From Actinomadura meyerae (GTDB taxonomy: Bacteria > Actinomycetota > Actinomycetes > Streptosporangiales > Streptosporangiaceae): a DNA stretch of 61,068 nucleotides. The stretch's first letter is position 1. Each line of letters opens with the position of its first letter. Of the stretch, positions 33,497 to 41,532 are shown piece by piece. The position numbers and the translations under genes are program-made. The stretch spans positions 1-61,068 of the forward strand of contig NZ_FZOR01000047.1 of the NCBI RefSeq assembly GCF_900188445.1. Direction: 5' to 3'. The notes beneath the pieces are model-generated. The model searched no databases. It had not been told where the DNA came from and saw only the letters and a program-made list of their open reading frames with translations.

Positions 33497-34738
33497 TCAG
33501 TAGTTCGGGTTGTTGGTCGTGGGGATCTGGATGCTGATCGGGTAGTCCGCGCCCGACAGCACGAACAGCACCGCCTGGCGGATGATCTCGTCGAAGGCCC
33601 AGTAGACCGTCCGCAGCTCCTTGGGAGCGTCGGTGATGTCCAGGAGGCCCTCGCGGACGGCGACGAACGCCGGCCAGAGGTTCTTGAAGATCGGGTCCCA
33701 GATCGGCTCCCGCGGGATCTTCAGCCAGCCGGCGATCTCGTCACCGAGCACGTAGCGGGTGAGCGCGCCGAGGATCGGCTTCGACAGGATGCCGAGGTCG
33801 ATGAACGACGCCAGGTTGAGGAGCATGTCGGCGAGCTTGATGCCCTCGGGGGTGGGCGCGAGGATCGGGTCGAGGACCTGCGCGGCCTGCGAGTCGGCCT
33901 CGTCCCACGACGAGGGGATGTACTCGTCCAGGATGCCGAGCATGTGCGCGGTGACCTGCCACGAGTGCAGGAAGGCCGCCGACTCGTCGGCCGGGATCGG
34001 GACCTTCCACTTGACGAGCTGCTTCATGACCGTGGTCGGCAGGCTGTGCCAGGTGACCATCATGTCGGCCTGGCTGATCGGGATCTCCTCGTCGGCGACC
34101 TTGTTCCAGTACGGCGACTGGGGGAGCAGGTACCGGACGCCGGAGTGGGCCAGCCGGGTCTTGACACAGGTCACGATCATCTCGCCGCTGGGCGCGAAGG
34201 CGTTCTGGGTGCCGATGTCGTAGCCGAGCTTGGCGGTCTTGGTGATGCGGTCGCGCATGTCCGCGCCGCCCTTGGAGTAGTAGACCGCGCGGGCCTCCTT
34301 CGGGATGGCCGTGCTCATCATCCCGCTGGCGAAACCGTAGGTGACGCCGAGGTACAGGCCGCGCTTCTCGTTGAACTCGAACGCCTTCGCGAGCTTGCCC
34401 TGGTCCGTCCAGGACGGGAGCCGCCTGGCGCGCTCGATGAAGTCCACCAGGTCGGAGGGCAGGCCCGACGGCAGGGCCTGGTCGTTCTTGGTCCACTTCT
34501 TCAGCAGCTTGTTGACCTCGGGAACCTTGCCGGCCTTCTGCAGCGCGGCGACCAGCTCGTCGCTCTCGGGGTCCCATACCCACCGCGGGTCGGCGCCCTT
34601 GCCGGCGCCCGCGACCGATCCCTTCGGCGACCACGTCCACAGTGGCGCCGCCTGCGCGGGGGACGCGACGCTCAATGCGCCGAGCGCGCCCAGCGTCCCG
34701 CCCGCCAGCAACACATGGCGTCTGGTGGGAGTCTCCAT
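33497..34738 (-). CDS. lcp: Latex-clearing protein (rubber oxygenase), DUF2236 family
   Basis: 413 residues, the length of Lcp from Streptomyces sp. K30, with similar sequence along the whole chain, as far as I can recall it. Tat leader TRRHVLLAGGTLGALGALSV, cut near ASPAQA. Key residues of LcpK30 fall at the same numbers: E148 (IPKEARAVYYSKGG), R164 and K167-T168 (RDRITKTAKLGYDIG) and the heme ligand H198 (TRLAHSGVRYLLPQSP). Lcp is a b-type cytochrome that cleaves cis-1,4-polyisoprene outside the cell into oligo-isoprenoids with aldehyde and ketone ends. It is divergent from a TetR regulator. The K30 partners oxiAB are not next to it. Confidence 0.95.
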   Translation of the reverse strand: METPTRRHVLLAGGTLGALGALSVASPAQAAPLWTWSPKGSVAGAGKGADPRWVWDPESDELVAALQKAGKVPEVNKLLKKWTKNDQALPSGLPSDLVDFIERARRLPSWTDQGKLAKAFEFNEKRGLYLGVTYGFASGMMSTAIPKEARAVYYSKGGADMRDRITKTAKLGYDIGTQNAFAPSGEMIVTCVKTRLAHSGVRYLLPQSPYWNKVADEEIPISQADMMVTWHSLPTTVMKQLVKWKVPIPADESAAFLHSWQVTAHMLGILDEYIPSSWDEADSQAAQVLDPILAPTPEGIKLADMLLNLASFIDLGILSKPILGALTRYVLGDEIAGWLKIPREPIWDPIFKNLWPAFVAVREGLLDITDAPKELRTVYWAFDEIIRQAVLFVLSGADYPISIQIPTTNNPNY

Positions 34739-34827
34739 GCCTTCGCTCCTCCTCGGGGTGAGAGCGCCGCGAGGATACGCTGAAACATGACCCGTCTCTG
34801 TGTATCATCGCGACAGGCCCAATGAGA

Positions 34828-34839
34828 ACACAACTGTGT
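34828..34839. promoter_or_regulatory. TetR operator candidate between lcp and its regulator
   Basis: ACACAACTGTGT is a perfect 5-2-5 inverted repeat. On the minus strand it overlaps a possible -35 TTGTGT, with GATGAT 18 bp further on as -10, so binding would block lcp. The gap is 174 bp and this is its clearest symmetry. Confidence 0.45.
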
Positions 34840-34912
34840 CGGCCGCCACAAGACCCACCGTGACGGAAGGCGGGAATTGGGGCAGAATCGGATCATCTCT
34901 GGAGGAGATCGT

Positions 34913-35602
34913 GTGGATTCTGTGTTGTCCTCTCTCATGACGCCGTCGGACGAACGGGAATCGCTCATCGAACGCGCCTACACCGACGCGGTCGAACAGG
35001 TCGACGAGATGGACGAGACCCGCGCCCGGGTTCTCGACGCGGCCTACGAGCAGTTCTCCCGGATGGGCGTCCAGCGGTCCACCATGGAGGACGTGGCCCG
35101 CCGCGCGGGCGTCTCCCGCATCACCGTCTACCGGCGCTTCGTGACGAAGGACGCGCTGGTCGAGCAGGTGGTGCGGCGCGAGTTCCGCCGCTACTTCGAC
35201 CAGTTCCTCATCGACATCGAGCAGGCCGAGACCGCGGCCGACCGGGTCGTGCTCGGGTTCGTCAGCTCGCTGCGCGCCATCCGGCGCAACCCGCTGATCG
35301 GCGGCCTGATCGCCGCCGAGCCGGACCTCGTCGTGCCGACCATGATCAGCGACGGCGGGCGGACGGTCGCCACCGTGCGGGAGTTCGTCGCGGGCCAGCT
35401 CCGCCGCGAGCAGCTCGCCGGGACCGTGGCGCAGGGCCTGGACATCGACCACGTCGCCGAGATGATGGTCCGGATCACCGCGTCCTTCCTGGCCATCCCG
35501 AGCCGCCTGGTCGACCTCGACGACGACGAGCAGCTCGCGGCGCTGGCCCGGCGGTTCCTCGTCCCGATGCTGGAGCCGCCGCCCCGGCCCGCCGATGCGT
35601 AG
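34913..35602 (+). CDS. TetR family regulator, likely LcpR
   Basis: 229 residues. HTH at about 40-85: ARVLDAAYEQFSRMGVQRST, then AGVSRITVYRRFVTKDALV. Start GTG 34913 with GGAGGAG five bases upstream. An in-frame TTG at 34877 lacks a ribosome site. TetR regulators divergent from lcp control rubber use in Gordonia and related genera, so repression of lcp until oligo-isoprenoids are present is a fair inference. Confidence 0.88.
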   Translation: MDSVLSSLMTPSDERESLIERAYTDAVEQVDEMDETRARVLDAAYEQFSRMGVQRSTMEDVARRAGVSRITVYRRFVTKDALVEQVVRREFRRYFDQFLIDIEQAETAADRVVLGFVSSLRAIRRNPLIGGLIAAEPDLVVPTMISDGGRTVATVREFVAGQLRREQLAGTVAQGLDIDHVAEMMVRITASFLAIPSRLVDLDDDEQLAALARRFLVPMLEPPPRPADA

Positions 35603-35677
35603 GCGGCCACTGCTTGCGCGGCCACTGCCTGGGGGGCCACTGTCTGTGCGGCCACTGCCTGTGCGGCCGCTGCCTAG
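35603..35677. repeat. 15-bp tandem repeat, five copies, between convergent genes
   Basis: Five consecutive 15-bp units (consensus GCGGCCACTGCCTGT, one to four changes each) run from the TetR stop into the stop of the convergent radical SAM gene. The CTA at 35674-35676, inside unit five, is that gene's stop on the minus strand. A sixth partial unit starts at 35678. Confidence 0.9.
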
Positions 35678-37058
35678 GCGGCCGCCCGCCGGGAGGGGCG
35701 CGCGCCGAACCCGGCGAGCGTCGCCTCCAGCAGCGGCAGCGCGCGGCCCGCCCGCTTCGCCCGGATCACCAGGTCCCAGACGGGCTCGAACTTCTTCCAC
35801 CCGGCCGCGTAGGCGGCGTGCCGGGCCTTGCCGCGCAGCGTCGGCTTCGTCGCGGCGCCGCGCAGGATCGACCCCCAGCGGTAGAAGTCGCGGTAGGCGC
35901 GCCAGTAGCCGTCCTCCAGCTCCCGCGCGGTCATCCTGGCGGGCCGGAAGACGACCGTCCGGGTGTCGTACCTGTCCCAGTCGGAATGCAGGAGCCGGCC
36001 GGCGGACGCCATGCGGTCATAAAGCCGCGTCCCCGGATAGGGCGTCAGAATGTGGAAGGTGGCCGTCTCGATTCCCTGACCGATCGCCCATTCCACCGTG
36101 CGGTCGAAGACGGCGGGGTCGTCCTCGTCCATCCCGAACACGAAACTGCCGTTCACCATCACGCCGCTGTCGTGCAGCCGCCGGACGACCGCGCCGTAGT
36201 CGCGGTCGATGTTCTGCCATTTGCGCTGCTCGGTCAGGTTCCCGGCGTTGACGGTCTCGAAGCCGACGAACAGGCTGCGCAGCCCGGACTCGGCGGCCTT
36301 CTCCAGCAGCCCGGGGCGCAGCACCGCCTGCACCGTCCCTGCCGCCTGCCAGAGCCGCCCCATCCCGCGCATCCCGTCGAACAGCGCGGTCGCGAACCGG
36401 GCGTTGCCAACAGGTGGTCGTCCAGGAAGTACAGGTGCCGGCCGGGAAGCCGGTCGATCTCCGCGAGCGCCGCGTCCACGGTCTGCGTGTAGAACGACTT
36501 GCCGCCCTCGAAGAACGCCTCCTTGTAGCAGAAGTCGCACACGTGCGGGCAGCCGCGCGACACCACGATCGAGTTCGGCACCAGGTACCGCTCGCGGGCG
36601 ATCAGGTCGCGGCGGACCGGCGGCAGCCCCGCGAGCGTCCGCTCGGACGAGGCGTACCGGGGCGCCGGGCGCCCGGCGCGGAAGTCGGCGAGGAACCGCG
36701 GCCAGGTGTCCTCGCCCGGACCGAGGAAGATCGTGTCGGCGTGCCGGGCGGCCTCGTCCGGCAGCGAGGTGACGTGCAGCCCGCCGAGGCAGACGTGCGC
36801 GCCCCGGGCGCGGTAGTGGTCGGCGAGCTCGTAGGCGCGCCGCGCCGAGGTGATGTAGACCTGGATCACCACCAGGTCCGGCTCGTCGGAGAGGTCGACC
36901 TTCTGCACGTGCTCGTCGGTCACCGTCACCTCGTCGTCCGGGTCGAGGTACCCGGCGAGCGTGGCCAGGCCGAGCGGCGGGAACAGCGAGTACTTGATCG
37001 GTCGGAAGAACGGCGAGGTCGCCTCGGTCAGGGCCGGCAGGATCATTGTGACGCGCAT
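35674..37058 (-). pseudogene. B12-binding radical SAM protein, broken by one missing base
   Basis: The upstream frame (from 37058) gives the cobalamin-binding half (SLFPPLGLATLAGYLDPDD, then CLGGLHVTSLPDEA) and the radical SAM cluster CPHVCDFC. It runs off frame after LYFLDDHLL. The downstream frame resumes with GNARFATALFDGMRGMG, then LFVGFETVNAGNLTEQRKW and HILTPYPGTRLYDRM, and ends at 35674. One extra base near 36405-36408 (CTGTTGGC to CTGTTGGGC on the minus strand) would restore a 461-residue protein. Either a true frameshift or a base-calling error. The family includes many methylases and other B12-dependent enzymes; the substrate is unknown. Confidence 0.8.
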
Positions 37059-37239
37059 GCCCCATTGGACGCCGCCGCGCGGATCCGGTGGCGGTGAAGC
37101 CGTGCCGATCGTGTGGAGATGCCGTGCCGGTACGGGACCGCGGTGTGTGATCGCGGCGGGGATTGTCGGCGCCGTCTTCTAGAGTCCCCGGCACGTGCGG
37201 GGGCGGGTGCCCCTGCTCCGCGGGCGGGTGAGGAGTGGC

Positions 37240-37998
37240 ATGGGAGCGAAGACGGCGCTGCTGGGTTTCTCGGACGGCGACATACGGCCGGTGCTCGCGC
37301 GGGCGCGGCACTCGGACCGCGCCGCCGCCGAGGAGCTGGTCCGCCGCGTCCACCCCGGGTACGCGGTCGAGGCGTACGAGGACGCCACCCTCGACTTCAC
37401 CTACCCGCCCGACGACGTCACCTACGCCGCCGAGTTCCCCGGAGCCGAGGTGGTCATCGACCGCAGGGTCGCCGGCGACTACCCGTCGGCGCTGCCCGAG
37501 CACCTGCTCAAGCTCGGCGCGGGGCGCCGGATCGTCCTGCACGCGATGCACTCGGTCGTCGACTGGCTGGCGTTCGCCATCTGGGAGGACGGGACGCTGG
37601 TGCGCTCCCTCAGCCTCTCCCCGGACAGCGGCATCCTGGAGAACATCGGCGAACCGCTGGAGTTCGAGCGGCCGTACTGGGCGGGCGAGCGGCCCGTCGA
37701 CCCGGACCCGGTCATGTCGGACGGCGAGCCGTACCCGCTGCCCTTCCACCCCCTGGAGATGGGTGAGGACGCCCTGCGCGCCCTGTTCGGCTTCATCGTC
37801 GAGGGCTACCCGGAGGCCACCGACCTGGAGCCGGGAGACGTCCACATGCACGGGTTCCGGGTGACCGACCCGACCGGGCGCGAGCAGGCTGAGCGCGAGG
37901 CCGCCTACGCCGAGGCGATCGCGAACATGGGCGAGCCCCGGATCTTCACGCCCGGCCCGGACGGGACGATGCGGGAGATCAGCTTCGACGACCTCTGA
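37240..37998 (+). CDS. DUF6928 family protein
   Basis: 252 residues. The start MGAKTALLGFSDGDIRPVLA is the usual opening of DUF6928, an actinomycete family of unknown role. Further conserved parts are VVIDRRVAGDYPSALPEHLL and DWLAFAIWEDGTLVRSLSLSPDSGI. AGGAG lies 5 bases before the ATG. No catalytic motif is seen. Divergent from the broken radical SAM gene. Confidence 0.8.
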   Translation: MGAKTALLGFSDGDIRPVLARARHSDRAAAEELVRRVHPGYAVEAYEDATLDFTYPPDDVTYAAEFPGAEVVIDRRVAGDYPSALPEHLLKLGAGRRIVLHAMHSVVDWLAFAIWEDGTLVRSLSLSPDSGILENIGEPLEFERPYWAGERPVDPDPVMSDGEPYPLPFHPLEMGEDALRALFGFIVEGYPEATDLEPGDVHMHGFRVTDPTGREQAEREAAYAEAIANMGEPRIFTPGPDGTMREISFDDL

Positions 37999-38010
37999 CC
38001 CGCCGCCCGT

Positions 38011-38043
38011 CCGTCCCGTCACCTGCCCCCGGCGACGGGACGG
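38011..38043. terminator. Hairpin between convergent DUF6928 and sigma factor genes
   Basis: CCGTCCCGTC and GACGGGACGG form a perfect 10-bp stem with a 13-base loop, midway between genes ending at 37998 and 38061. Confidence 0.6.
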
Positions 38044-38060
38044 CGGTCAGCCGGGTGGAG

Positions 38061-39386
38061 TCAGCCGAGGGCGGTGAGCTTGCGCTCCAGGTGGGCCCGC
38101 TGCCGCTCGCTGGCGCACAGCTCGATCGCCCGTTCCAGCTCGGCGCGGGCCTCGGCGCCGCGTCCCATGCGGACGAGCAGTTCGCCGCGGACGGTCGGCA
38201 GCAGGTGCGAGTCGGCGAGCTTACCCGCGGCCACCAGGTCGTCCACGATCGGCACCGCGGCCCGCGGCCCCTGCGCCATGGACACCGCCACGGCCCGGTT
38301 CAGCTCGACCACCGGGGACGGGGCGAGCCGCCCGAGCGCCTCGTAGAGCAGGACGATCCGCTCCCAGTCCGTCTCCGCGACCGACGGGGCCGCGGCGTGG
38401 CATTCGGCGATCGCCGCCTGCAGCCCGTAGGCGCCGAGGCCGCGGCCGATCCGCCCGGCGCGGGCCAGGGCCGCCCGGCCCCGGGCGATGGCGTCGCGGT
38501 CCCAGAGGGTGCGGTCCTGGTCTTCGAGGAGGACGGCCTCGCCGTCCGGGCCGATCCGGGCGGGGAAGCGCGCCGCCGTCAGCTCCAGCAGCGCCAGCAG
38601 CCCGTGGACCTCCGGCTCGTCCGGCATCAGCCGCCCGAGCACCCGGGCGAGGCGGCGCGCCTCGTCCGCGAGGTCGGTGCGGACCACGGCGCCGCCGGAG
38701 CTGGCCGTGGACCCCTCGGTGAAGATCAGGTAGATGACGTTCAGCACCGAGCCGAGCCGGTCGCGCCGCTGCCGGGCGGGCGGCACCTCGAACGGCACCC
38801 GGGCCGCCCCGAGCGTCTTCTTCGCCCGGGTGATCCGGGCCTGCACGGTGGCGGTCGGGACGAGGAACGCCGTGGCGATCTCGTCGCTGGTCAGACCGCC
38901 GATCACGCGGAGCGTGAGCGCCACCCGCGCCTCCCGGGACAGCACCGGATGGCAGGAGACGAACATCAGCGCCAGGACGTCGTCGTCGATGCGGTCCGGG
39001 TCCCACAGGACGTCCCCGTCGTCGTGGTCCGCGGGCGCGCCCCCGGTGGCGGCGCCGCCCTCGCCCAGGTCGCGGGCGAGGGCGGCGTACCGCTCGTCGA
39101 GGGCGGACCGGCGGCGGAACGCGTCGATCGCGCGGCGCCTGGCCACGGTGAGCAGCCAGCCCGCGGGCCGGCGGGGCACGCCGTCGCGCGGCCAGTTCAC
39201 CAGCGCCTCGGCGAGGGCCTCCTGGGCGAGGTCCTCGGCGAGGGCGAAGTCGCCGGTGTAGCGGGCCAGCGCGCCGACGATCCGCGCGGACTCGGCCCGC
39301 CACACGGCGGCGACGGCCTCCCGGCCGGCCGCCCCGCCCGGCTCGCGTGGTCCGGTGGGCTCCGTCGGCCCTGTGGGCTCGGTCAT
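38061..39386 (-). CDS. ECF42-type RNA polymerase sigma factor
   Basis: 441 residues. Sigma region 2 spans about 22-90 (ARYTGDFALAEDLAQEALAE, then RPAGWLLTVARRRAIDAFRR). Region 4 has RVIGGLTSDEIATAFLVPTATVQARITRAK near 180-210. The C-terminal 200 residues are the helical, TPR-like extension (DUF6596 and beyond) that marks ECF42. These lack a classical anti-sigma factor and need the extension for activity. The N-terminus has a TEPTGP repeat. It follows the DGPF gene by 16 bp, as in most ECF42 loci. Confidence 0.9.
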   Translation of the reverse strand: MTEPTGPTEPTGPREPGGAAGREAVAAVWRAESARIVGALARYTGDFALAEDLAQEALAEALVNWPRDGVPRRPAGWLLTVARRRAIDAFRRRSALDERYAALARDLGEGGAATGGAPADHDDGDVLWDPDRIDDDVLALMFVSCHPVLSREARVALTLRVIGGLTSDEIATAFLVPTATVQARITRAKKTLGAARVPFEVPPARQRRDRLGSVLNVIYLIFTEGSTASSGGAVVRTDLADEARRLARVLGRLMPDEPEVHGLLALLELTAARFPARIGPDGEAVLLEDQDRTLWDRDAIARGRAALARAGRIGRGLGAYGLQAAIAECHAAAPSVAETDWERIVLLYEALGRLAPSPVVELNRAVAVSMAQGPRAAVPIVDDLVAAGKLADSHLLPTVRGELLVRMGRGAEARAELERAIELCASERQRAHLERKLTALG

Positions 39387-39402
39387 CGTCCGTCGTCCCC
39401 GG

Positions 39403-39822
39403 TCAGAGCTGGCCGGTGGCCTCGCGCCACGTCCGCTCCTTCTTGATCCACTCGTTGTCCTGCGGGAACTCGTCGATCGTGGTGACCCGGCGGATCTCGG
39501 TCTTGAACCCCGGGCCGGCCATCGGGGACCGCTTCGCCCACTCGATCGCCTCCTCCTTGGAGGCCACGTTGAGGATGTAGAAGCCGCCGAACAGCTCCTT
39601 GGTCTCGCCGTACGGGCCGTCGGTGACGACGGGCGGCTCGGCCGAGTAGTCGACCACGACGCCCTCCGCGGCGTCGTCGAGGCCCTCGGCCGCGAGCAGC
39701 ACCCCGGCCTCGATCATCTCCTGGTTGAAGCGGCCGATGGTCGCGAGCATCTCGTCGAAGTCGACGTCGCCCATCTGCGCGAAGCCCTCGTCGGTCGCGC
39801 GCATGATCAGCATGTACTTCAT
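39403..39822 (-). CDS. DGPF/YCII domain protein, ECF42 partner
   Basis: 139 residues. MKYMLIMRATDEGF begins the YCII-like fold, and VVTDGPYGETKELFGGFYI carries the DGP(F/Y) signature. These small proteins are nearly always next to ECF42 sigma factors and are often their targets; their chemistry is unknown. Start ATG with GGAGAGG upstream. It precedes the sigma gene in one operon. Confidence 0.9.
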   Translation of the reverse strand: MKYMLIMRATDEGFAQMGDVDFDEMLATIGRFNQEMIEAGVLLAAEGLDDAAEGVVVDYSAEPPVVTDGPYGETKELFGGFYILNVASKEEAIEWAKRSPMAGPGFKTEIRRVTTIDEFPQDNEWIKKERTWREATGQL

Positions 39823-39929
39823 CGTTCTGCCTCTCCGTCTCGTCCGGATGTCTCGTCCAGGGCCCCTCCGGGGGACCCTTTCACCCATAGGTCGAGTGGA
39901 GACAGCGCGGATCAACACACGCCCCAAAG

Positions 39930-39949
39930 TTTTTTTCCGGAGTCTCCGG
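39930..39949. promoter_or_regulatory. T7 tract next to a 13-bp palindrome
   Basis: Seven Ts (39930-39936) directly adjoin CCGGAGTCTCCGG, a perfect palindrome at 39937-39949. It lies in the 203-bp divergent gap between the DGPF gene and the SnoaL gene. The T-run precedes the hairpin on the plus strand, so it is not a normal terminator. A curved or melted promoter element for one of the two genes is possible. Confidence 0.35.
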
Positions 39950-40025
39950 GGCGGGGCTCCGGGGCGTCCTGCCCAGCGGGACGAGGTGGGATCGCCCAGG
40001 TCCGCGTACCGCACACTCGCAGGAT

Positions 40026-40556
40026 ATGGACGCCCAGCGCAGCGAATGGTCCGACCGCCAGGAGATCCACGACGTCGTCCTGCGGTACTGCCGCGGCATC
40101 GACCGGCTGGACTTCGCGCTCGTCCGGTCGGCGTACCATCCGGACGCCGTCGACCACCACACCGGCTTCGACGGCACCCTGGACGAGTACCTCGCCTGGG
40201 TCGAGCCGAAGCTGCGCGCCCGGCGCGGCGGGACGATGCACATCGTCGCCAACCACCTCGTCGAGCTGCTCGGCGACACCGCCATCAGCGAGACCTACGG
40301 GACGTCGGTCCACTGGGGCGAGCCCGCCGATGATCCGCGGGCCAATTTCACCAGCGGCGTCCGGTTCGTCGACCACATGGCGTGGCGGGACGGCCGGTGG
40401 GCGATCGCGGAGCGGTGGGCCGTCCGGGAGTGGACCAGGTCGGACGCCGGGCGGCTGATGCCCAAGGAGGGCGCGGGGCCGTCCGGCAGCAGGGACGGGG
40501 ACGATCCGTTGATCCGGTTGCAGCGGAGGCTGCGCGGCAGGGAGGCAGGCGCGTGA
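40026..40556 (+). CDS. SnoaL-like (NTF2 fold) protein
   Basis: 176 residues. DRQEIHDVVLRYCRGIDRLD is the family's first helix, followed by SAYHPDAVDHHTGFDGT, the strand MHIVANHLVELLGDTAISETYG and FVDHMAWRDGRWAIAERWAVREW. This fold covers isomerases, cyclases and dehydratases; the pocket H-D pairs suggest an enzyme. It overlaps the LLM oxidoreductase gene by 4 bp (GTGA), so the two may act on one compound. Confidence 0.82.
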   Translation: MDAQRSEWSDRQEIHDVVLRYCRGIDRLDFALVRSAYHPDAVDHHTGFDGTLDEYLAWVEPKLRARRGGTMHIVANHLVELLGDTAISETYGTSVHWGEPADDPRANFTSGVRFVDHMAWRDGRWAIAERWAVREWTRSDAGRLMPKEGAGPSGSRDGDDPLIRLQRRLRGREAGA

Positions 40557-41440
40557 AGGCAGGCGGACGCGTGAAGGTGGGGATCAGCTCCCCGATCGTG
40601 GCGCTGGCGGGCAACCGCCCGGCGTGGGAGGCGGCGGCGGGCACCGCCGAGCTCGTGCGGGTGGCGGAGGCCGCCGACCGGCTCGGCTACGCGTTCATGA
40701 CCTGCGGGGACCATGTGGCCGTGCCGCCCGGCCTGCACCGCGGGGAGCGCTTCTACGACCCGCTGGCGACGTTCGCGTTCCTGGCCGGCCGGACGCGCCG
40801 GCTCCGGTTCCTGCCGTACGTGCTGGTGCTGCCCTTCTACCACCCGCTGGAGATCGCCAAGCGGTACGGGACGCTCGACCACCTCAGCGGCGGGCGGCTC
40901 GTCCTCGGGTTCGGGGTCGGGAACCTGAAGGAGGAGTTCGACCTGCTCGGCGTCCCCTTCGAGGACCGGGGGCCGCGGGCCGACGACGCCCTCCGCGCGC
41001 TGCGCGCGGCGCTGGCCGGCCGGGTGGTGTCCTACGAGGGCCCGTACTACTCGTTCCAGGACATGGTGGTCGATCCGCACGCCGTGCAGGAGCGGGTGCC
41101 GATGTGGATCGGCGGGCACAGCGACCGCGCCCTGCGCCGCGCGGTCACGCTCGGCGACGGCTGGGCGCCGGCGCCGCAGTCGTTCCGCGGGCCCACCCCC
41201 GAGCTGATGCGGCAGATGCTCGACCGGCACGACCTGCCGGACGGTTTCGACGTCCTGCTCACCCCGGGCGAGCGCCTCGACCCGCTCACCGAACCGGGGC
41301 GGGTGGACGAGATCATCGCCACGGCGGAGAAGGCGGGCGCGACCCACATCAACCTGACGGTCCGGCACGAGTCCCTCGCCCACTACCTGGAGCAGCTGGA
41401 GGCGTTCGCGGAGGCCGCCGGCCTCGACGCCGGGGAATGA
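40553..41440 (+). CDS. LLM class F420-dependent oxidoreductase
   Basis: 295 residues of the luciferase-like TIM barrel. Typical parts: MTCGDHVAVPPGLHRGERFYDPLATFA, IAKRYGTLDHLSGGRLVLGFGVGNLKEEF and PMWIGGHSDRALRRAVTLGDGWAP, matching the F420 group TIGR03619. It likely reduces or oxidises a small molecule with F420. GTG 40553 has GGGAGG seven bases upstream. GTG 40571 is also in frame. Coupled to the SnoaL gene. Confidence 0.88.
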   Translation: MKAGGRVKVGISSPIVALAGNRPAWEAAAGTAELVRVAEAADRLGYAFMTCGDHVAVPPGLHRGERFYDPLATFAFLAGRTRRLRFLPYVLVLPFYHPLEIAKRYGTLDHLSGGRLVLGFGVGNLKEEFDLLGVPFEDRGPRADDALRALRAALAGRVVSYEGPYYSFQDMVVDPHAVQERVPMWIGGHSDRALRRAVTLGDGWAPAPQSFRGPTPELMRQMLDRHDLPDGFDVLLTPGERLDPLTEPGRVDEIIATAEKAGATHINLTVRHESLAHYLEQLEAFAEAAGLDAGE

Positions 41441-41532
41441 GGCGCGGAGGCGGCGCGGCTACGACATGGGGAGCGGCGTAGGGGGCGCGCAGGAACATTG
41501 AGCCGACCGGCGGACGCTGTTAGCTTCACCGC

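Noticed and set aside
39930..39949. Rho-independent terminator
   Set aside because: On the plus strand the T-run comes before the hairpin. On the minus strand the hairpin is followed by As.
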